Source: a bacterium
Lineage (GTDB): Bacteria > Spirochaetota > UBA4802 > UBA5550
Assembly (NCBI GenBank): GCA_024224995.1
Contig: JAAENB010001037.1
Coordinates: forward strand, 1-9,387
Reading direction: 5' to 3'
Length of the DNA stretch: 9,387 bases
How positions within the stretch are numbered: position 1 is the first letter of the stretch; each line of letters opens with the position of its first letter. Below are positions 6,437 through 9,387 of the stretch, piece after piece. A program made the position numbers and the translations under genes. The notes beneath the pieces are model-generated. The model saw only the letters and a list, made by a program, of their open reading frames with translations. It was not told where the DNA came from and did not search any database.

Positions 6437-7291
6437 CTATTTCACTTTTGAGGGAGAAAAAATCGCGGAATTATCATTTTTTATGATATTTTTTATTTTA
6501 TGAACCAGGCTCTCCGGTGGAGTATGCTCCGGAAGGCTGTTGTAGAGAAGAGCTATTTTTTTTATACTGTCAATTTCCTCTGCCACAATATCGGGCAAAA
6601 CGGGATGTTCCCCATGAGGGATTGAATCCTGTGAAGGTTCCTGTATCCAGCCCTGTTTTAATGAAAAATCAATGAGATTTTCACAGCGGCAGGGGTTTTC
6701 TTTATCATACAAAGAGCAGTTTTTGCAAATAAAATCCTGCATGTTTTTCCGGGAACGGTGGAGAAGGGTGCGCGTAGCGCTTTCGGACTTGCCCAGGATC
6801 TCTGAGGTTTCCGGAACCGGGATATGGAGCAGAATATGCAGAATAAAAGCCAATCGCTGGTTAAAAGAAAGACAGCGCAGCAGTCCCATAAGACAGCCTT
6901 CTTTTACGTGGGTTACATAGTATTCTTTTTCAATATCCGTATATGATTTCGCGGAATCCGGATCCTGAACCATGTGGATCAGTTCTTCCATATCCGCGAA
7001 AGATGTTTTTTGCTGTTTTTGTATAAAACGAAGGCAGAGATTCCTGGTAATGGTATATATCCAGGTATATAAATGACTCTTTTCTTTGAAGGTCTTTATC
7101 GATTTATAGATCTGCAGCAATGCTTCCTGCATTACGTCTTCAGCGTCTTCCTGCTGACCGGTTATTTTTAAGGCCAGAGAATAGATCTGTTTTCCATAGG
7201 AGTTGTACAAAAGGGTAAAACTGTCGTCATCACGGTTTTTCAGTTTCCTGACTAATTCTTTTTGTTGATCCAAATCTTTTATTAATTCCAT
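6437..7291 (-). CDS. ECF-type RNA polymerase sigma factor with cysteine motif and C-terminal extension
   Basis: A predicted 284-aa sigma-70-family factor of the extracytoplasmic-function type, directing RNA polymerase to a specific promoter set. Region 2 is at about 23-93 (DSFTLLYNSYGKQIYSLAL, then DAEDVMQEALLQIYKSIKTF and TWIYTITRN). Region 4 is at about 132-188 (LRCLSFNQRLAFILH, then the helix-turn-helix EILGKSESATRTLLHRSRK). Directly after it are C189, C192, C201 and C203 (CKNC...NPCRC), a possible zinc or redox site. About 80 further residues follow, longer than a minimal ECF factor. The NPCRC signature occurs in other ECF factors as I recall; its role here is inferred. I chose ATG 7291, with GGAGA ten bases upstream, over the upstream in-frame TTG at 7318, which lacks a Shine-Dalgarno and lies inside a likely promoter. 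No anti-sigma gene is adjacent. Confidence 0.9.
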   Translation of the reverse strand: MELIKDLDQQKELVRKLKNRDDDSFTLLYNSYGKQIYSLALKITGQQEDAEDVMQEALLQIYKSIKTFKEKSHLYTWIYTITRNLCLRFIQKQQKTSFADMEELIHMVQDPDSAKSYTDIEKEYYVTHVKEGCLMGLLRCLSFNQRLAFILHILLHIPVPETSEILGKSESATRTLLHRSRKNMQDFICKNCSLYDKENPCRCENLIDFSLKQGWIQEPSQDSIPHGEHPVLPDIVAEEIDSIKKIALLYNSLPEHTPPESLVHKIKNIIKNDNSAIFSPSKVK

Positions 7292-7297
7292 CGTTAT

Positions 7298-7326
7298 ATT
7301 ATCTCCGGTCAGTGCCAAAATGTCAA
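7298..7326 (-). promoter_or_regulatory. Near-consensus sigma-70 promoter for the ECF sigma-factor gene
   Basis: On the - strand, TTGACA (complement of 7321-7326) is followed after exactly 17 bases by GATAAT (complement of 7298-7303). This matches the housekeeping consensus at 11 of 12 positions. The -10 box ends six bases before ATG 7291, so transcription would start at or within a base or two of the start codon. The Shine-Dalgarno-like GGAGA overlaps the -10 box and would then not be in the mRNA. Either the message is leaderless or another promoter upstream is also used. Confidence 0.6.
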
Positions 7327-7467
7327 GTTAAATTGGATTTGAACTTGTCCGGCGGGGGGGAGAAAAAATCCTCCTTAGCAAAAAAAAATTCTCATTTTTA
7401 CCCTCAAAATCTTACTTAATAGTCTATGCTTTTGGACTTTTATATTTAATAATAATCGGAGGATTTT
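7327..7467 (+). promoter_or_regulatory. Divergent intergenic region with G7 tract and lipoprotein ribosome binding site
   Basis: This is the control region of the first lipoprotein gene. It holds a G7 run (7354-7360), an A9 run (7380-7388) and AT-rich sequence up to the gene. GGAGGA (7458-7463) is a strong Shine-Dalgarno four bases before ATG 7468. TATATT (7441-7446) could be a -10 box but has no good -35 partner, so the promoter may use an alternative sigma factor; this is unproven. Confidence 0.4.
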
Positions 7468-8124
7468 ATGAAAAAGATTTTAGATTCTACATTAATGGGC
7501 ATAATGCTCTTATTCGTACTCACCATAATGGCATGTGAGGCAGGACTTCAGTCGAATTCCGGTTCCGGCAGTGAGGATGACACTGATTTTAGTTTTTCTG
7601 ATATGTATAAGAAGATTTCAACCATGCAGCAGGAAATAGACGGTTTGAACCAAAAAATTCAAACCCTGGAAGCCATAAACAATGGTATGGGCAGCAGAAT
7701 AGTTAATGTCACGGTACATGAAAACAGTGTAAGAAGAGTGCTCCCTGTTGCGAAATCAATAACAATGGAAGATTTTGTTGTGGAAAAAAAATCACCTACC
7801 AGCATATTGCTCATTCAGGGAACTATTTCCGGACGGGGAAAATATTCCGGAGATATGCAGCAGGGATGGCAGTATGGCAGCAGCAGCGAAGTTAGAGCCC
7901 AGAGTATGATGTATGAGAGCTCCCACTACAGCAAAATATATTCAACAACAGCGGTAATTGCGGGACATGGAACAACGGGAGATCAAAATTTAAAATTCAG
8001 GTATTATGCAAATAATAATAGATCAGCTGAAAGTCCATTTGTTTATTATAATCCCAATAGTTCTGATGACTCCAGGATAGGGCAAACCAGATCGGTTTAT
8101 ATTGTCTGGGAAATTGAACCGTAG
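7468..8124 (+). CDS. Putative coiled-coil lipoprotein, short form
   Basis: A 218-aa predicted lipoprotein of unknown function. A basic MKK start, a hydrophobic stretch (9-21) and a relaxed lipobox ending IMAC give a lipidated C23 after signal peptidase II cleavage. A serine/glycine/acidic tether follows (30-40), then a short coiled coil (about 44-70; ISTMQQEIDGLNQKIQTLE). The C-terminal domain (about 78-218) is rich in Ser, Tyr and Asn, with probable beta strands and conserved segments NVTVHENSVRR, EDFVVEKKSPTS, YSGDMQQ, YSKIYSTTAVI and SVYIVWEIEP. I do not recognise a family. Tethered-stalk-plus-head architecture suggests a surface or periplasmic role. It is closely paralogous to the next gene and divergent from the ECF sigma gene, so control by that factor is possible but not shown. 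Confidence 0.85.
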   Translation: MKKILDSTLMGIMLLFVLTIMACEAGLQSNSGSGSEDDTDFSFSDMYKKISTMQQEIDGLNQKIQTLEAINNGMGSRIVNVTVHENSVRRVLPVAKSITMEDFVVEKKSPTSILLIQGTISGRGKYSGDMQQGWQYGSSSEVRAQSMMYESSHYSKIYSTTAVIAGHGTTGDQNLKFRYYANNNRSAESPFVYYNPNSSDDSRIGQTRSVYIVWEIEP

Positions 8125-8248
8125 ACATCACAATTCAAGAGCAATAGTCAAGAATAAAAAGAGTGATAAAATTACCGTTAATTGCTTTTCAAATGAAGTA
8201 CGGGAATTTTTATTGTTATTATATGTATTATAATAACAGGAGGATTCA
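8125..8248 (+). promoter_or_regulatory. Intergenic region between the two lipoprotein genes
   Basis: 124 bp without a gene. AGGAGGA (8238-8244) is a strong Shine-Dalgarno four bases before ATG 8249. A TATAAT at 8229-8234 lies too close to the Shine-Dalgarno to make a normal leader. AAGAGCAAT and ATTGCTTTT form an imperfect long-loop inverted repeat across the spacer, not a convincing terminator. The second gene may have its own promoter or be read through from the first. Confidence 0.4.
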
Positions 8249-8989
8249 ATGAAAAAGATTTTACATTCTATATTAATGGGCATAGCGCTCTTATTCGCAC
8301 TCACCGTAACGGGCTGTGAGGCAGGGCTTCAGTCGAATTCAGGTTCCGGCAGTCAGGATGAATCGGGGTTTAGTTTTTCTGATATGTATACGCGGATCTC
8401 TACCATGCAGCAGGAAATAAACAGTCTGAACCAAAAAATTCAAACCCTGGAACAAAGCAGTACAGCGGATATTGGCAATCTGTATGCAACAATTACGGAT
8501 GATATCTCTACTATTGACAACAGGGTGCAATCTCTGGAAGCCATAAACAACGGGCTTGGCAGTAGAGTAATTAATGTCACCGTACATGAGAACAGTGTAA
8601 GAAGAGCGCTTTCCCTTGCACCCTCAATAACACTGGAAGATTTTGTTGTGGAGAAAAAATCACCAACCAGTTACCTGCTGATCCAGGGAACGGTTTCGGG
8701 CCATGGACCCTATTCCGGAGATATGCAGCAGGCATGGAAATACGGCAGTGGTAGCGAAGTGTTAGCTCAGAGTGTTATGTATGATAACACTAATTACAGC
8801 AAAATATATTCTACAACAGCAGTAATCTCCGGACATGGAACAACCGGGCATCAACAATTACAATTCAGGTATTATGCCAATAATGGACTCTCTTCCAGAC
8901 CATTTAATACGTATAATCCTGACAGTTCCACTGAGCCCAGGATGAATCAAACCAAATCGGTTTATATCATCTGGGAAATTGAACCGTAG
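8249..8989 (+). CDS. Putative coiled-coil lipoprotein, long form
   Basis: A 246-aa paralogue of the preceding lipoprotein, function unknown. The signal peptide ends VTGC, with predicted lipidated C23. The SNSGSGS tether and first coiled-coil segment (about 44-68) are nearly identical to the short form. It then has 29 extra residues (69-97), with hydrophobic positions at 75, 78, 82, 86, 89, 93 and 96 that continue a 3-4 coiled-coil rhythm. The C-terminal domain (about 106-246) keeps every conserved segment of the short form. Differences cluster in the 215-232 loop (PFNTYNPDSSTEPR). The leader and signal-peptide codons are also closely similar at the DNA level, pointing to recent tandem duplication. 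The simplest reading is the same head on a taller stalk; hetero-oligomers with the short form are possible. Confidence 0.85.
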   Translation: MKKILHSILMGIALLFALTVTGCEAGLQSNSGSGSQDESGFSFSDMYTRISTMQQEINSLNQKIQTLEQSSTADIGNLYATITDDISTIDNRVQSLEAINNGLGSRVINVTVHENSVRRALSLAPSITLEDFVVEKKSPTSYLLIQGTVSGHGPYSGDMQQAWKYGSGSEVLAQSVMYDNTNYSKIYSTTAVISGHGTTGHQQLQFRYYANNGLSSRPFNTYNPDSSTEPRMNQTKSVYIIWEIEP

Positions 8990-9011
8990 AGTCTCTCAAG
9001 AAACTCTTTTT
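8988..9011 (+). terminator. Intrinsic terminator after the lipoprotein pair
   Basis: AGAGT (8988-8992) pairs with ACTCT (9003-9007). After one mismatch, TC pairs with GA around a TCAA loop, and T-residues to 9011 follow. The stem starts inside the stop codon of the long lipoprotein. The hairpin is short, so termination may be partial. Confidence 0.5.
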
Positions 9012-9016
9012 AAATA

Positions 9017-9189
9017 GGGGTCTGTTGCTGCTTCCCCTCTTTCCCCCTGAGTGGGCACCATCCCCCCCCTACCCCCCCGAGGGGGAAGAAGATGATGGAA
9101 AAAGGTTTCTAAACCCATAAAGGTACAGAGCCTTTCCAAAAACTCTTGCGCCCCCTTTGGGGGTTGGGGGGCCGATGGAAACAGACCCC
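9017..9189. repeat. Block bounded by a 10-bp perfect inverted repeat
   Basis: GGGGTCTGTT (9017-9026) is perfectly inverted as AACAGACCCC (9180-9189). The 173-bp block between the outer ends contains further hairpins and the C-tracts. It could be a structured RNA domain or a very small element with terminal inverted repeats. No flanking direct repeat is evident. Confidence 0.35.
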
Positions 9190-9227
9190 GGTATCGACAC
9201 AGTTTCTTCCGTTGGTGTTGACCCGGG
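9187..9227. repeat. 12-bp hairpin in the spacer
   Basis: CCCGG (9187-9191) and TCGACAC (9194-9200) pair with GTGTTGA (9215-9221) and CCGGG (9223-9227). There is one G-U pair, a small internal loop and a 14-base terminal loop. No T-run follows. Confidence 0.4.
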
Positions 9228-9254
9228 ATAAAATTTTCGTGAACAAGCCCATAA

Positions 9255-9305
9255 AGACGTTTTGTGTAGGGGAGAGGCATGCCTCTCCCCTACACAAAAA
9301 CGTCT
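9255..9305. repeat. 51-nt near-perfect palindrome
   Basis: The core 9264-9295 is a perfect palindrome with 16-base arms (left arm GTGTAGGGGAGAGGCA) and no spacer. T4/A4 extends it, then a single extra A at 9300, then AGACG (9255-9259) pairs with CGTCT (9301-9305). In all 25 base pairs with one bulge. It could extrude as a cruciform or form a very stable RNA hairpin; it lacks the T-run of a normal terminator. Confidence 0.75.
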
Positions 9306-9350
9306 CGCAGAAACCAACCCCGGCAAGAATCCCCGGCACCCAACCCGTAA

Positions 9351-9370
9351 AGGCGTTGCACGCAACGTCT
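9351..9370. repeat. Short palindrome related in layout to the large one
   Basis: AGGCGTTGC (9351-9359) pairs with GCAACGTCT (9362-9370) with one G-T wobble. Like the 51-nt palindrome it is preceded by CCC-R-TAAAG, begins with a G-R-CGTT arm and ends in CGTCTC. Confidence 0.5.
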
Positions 9371-9387
9371 CTCCTTCCCCGGAAACC

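Larger units (their letters stand above)
9012..9387. repeat. Non-coding, inverted-repeat-rich spacer
   Basis: No credible gene is seen in this 376-bp stretch. It contains C8 (9062-9069) and C7 (9072-9078) tracts, a CCCCC-TTT-GGGGG hairpin (9151-9163), TTCCCCCT/AGGGGGAA arms (9041-9048, 9080-9087) and the larger hairpins listed separately. Short open frames on the - strand exist because of the GC-rich repeats; they overlap each other in different frames and lack ribosome binding sites. It most likely represents a cluster of dispersed intergenic repeats or a decayed small mobile element. Confidence 0.55.

Noticed and set aside
7292..7318. TTG start at 7318 giving a 293-aa sigma factor
   Set aside because: There is no Shine-Dalgarno before it, it lies between the -35 and -10 boxes of a strong promoter, and the ATG at 7291 has GGAGA at ten bases and fits the usual ECF N-terminus.
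8229..8234. TATAAT as -10 box of the long lipoprotein gene
   Set aside because: A start six to eight bases later would fall inside the AGGAGGA ribosome binding site, and no -35 hexamer sits at 16-18 bp.
8996..9365. Three overlapping - strand open frames of 76-98 codons at the right end
   Set aside because: They overlap in different frames across palindromes and C/G tracts, lack ribosome binding sites, and have composition (Pro, Gly, Arg, Ser) typical of translated repeats.
9017..9370. CRISPR array in the repeat-rich right end
   Set aside because: Repeat units are unequal in sequence and spacing (134 and 96 bp), with no uniform repeats or spacers and no cas genes.

Overview
The window looks like part of a spirochaete chromosome, possibly Treponema-like. 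This is an inference from the relaxed lipoprotein signal sequences, the membrane-anchored SpoIIE/RsbU-type phosphatases, the AT-rich intergenic regions and the palindrome-rich spacer at the right end. No ribosomal or other universal marker gene is present to prove it.

Left and centre (250-6036, + strand): four full-length paralogous genes lie head to tail in one tight operon, with gaps of 2 nt, 2 nt and an ATGA overlap. Each encodes a six-helix membrane domain, a coiled-coil linker and a C-terminal PP2C-type (SpoIIE/RsbU) serine/threonine phosphatase domain with all metal-binding acidic residues intact. The helical linker between membrane and phosphatase is 35, 42, 42 or 56 residues long. These are exact multiples of seven, produced by indels at two different places. 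The copies are mosaic: catalytic halves pair as 1+2 and 3+4, while N-termini pair as 1+4 and 2+3. The conserved C-terminal Val-Arg-Lys-Arg codons double as the Shine-Dalgarno of the next gene. The probable targets (STAS anti-anti-sigma proteins, anti-sigma kinases) are not in the window. The array therefore looks like several sensors feeding one output located elsewhere.

Middle right (6037-7326): a strong hairpin separates the array from two genes on the - strand. Reading leftwards, these are an ECF-type sigma factor with a Cys-X2-Cys-X8-Cys-X-Cys motif and an 80-residue C-terminal tail, then a 92-residue protein that resembles small dimeric alpha/beta-barrel proteins. A near-consensus sigma-70 promoter is placed so that the sigma-factor mRNA would start at or next to its ATG.

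Right (7468-8989, + strand): divergent from the sigma factor are two paralogous lipoproteins. Each has a lipobox cysteine, a serine/glycine-rich tether, a coiled-coil stalk and a conserved C-terminal domain of unknown function. The second has 29 extra stalk residues. A small terminator follows.

Right end (9012-9387): no convincing gene. It is a C/G-tract-rich spacer full of inverted repeats, including a 51-nt near-perfect palindrome and three CCCRTAAAG motifs, each leading into a hairpin. It is probably a cluster of dispersed intergenic repeats.
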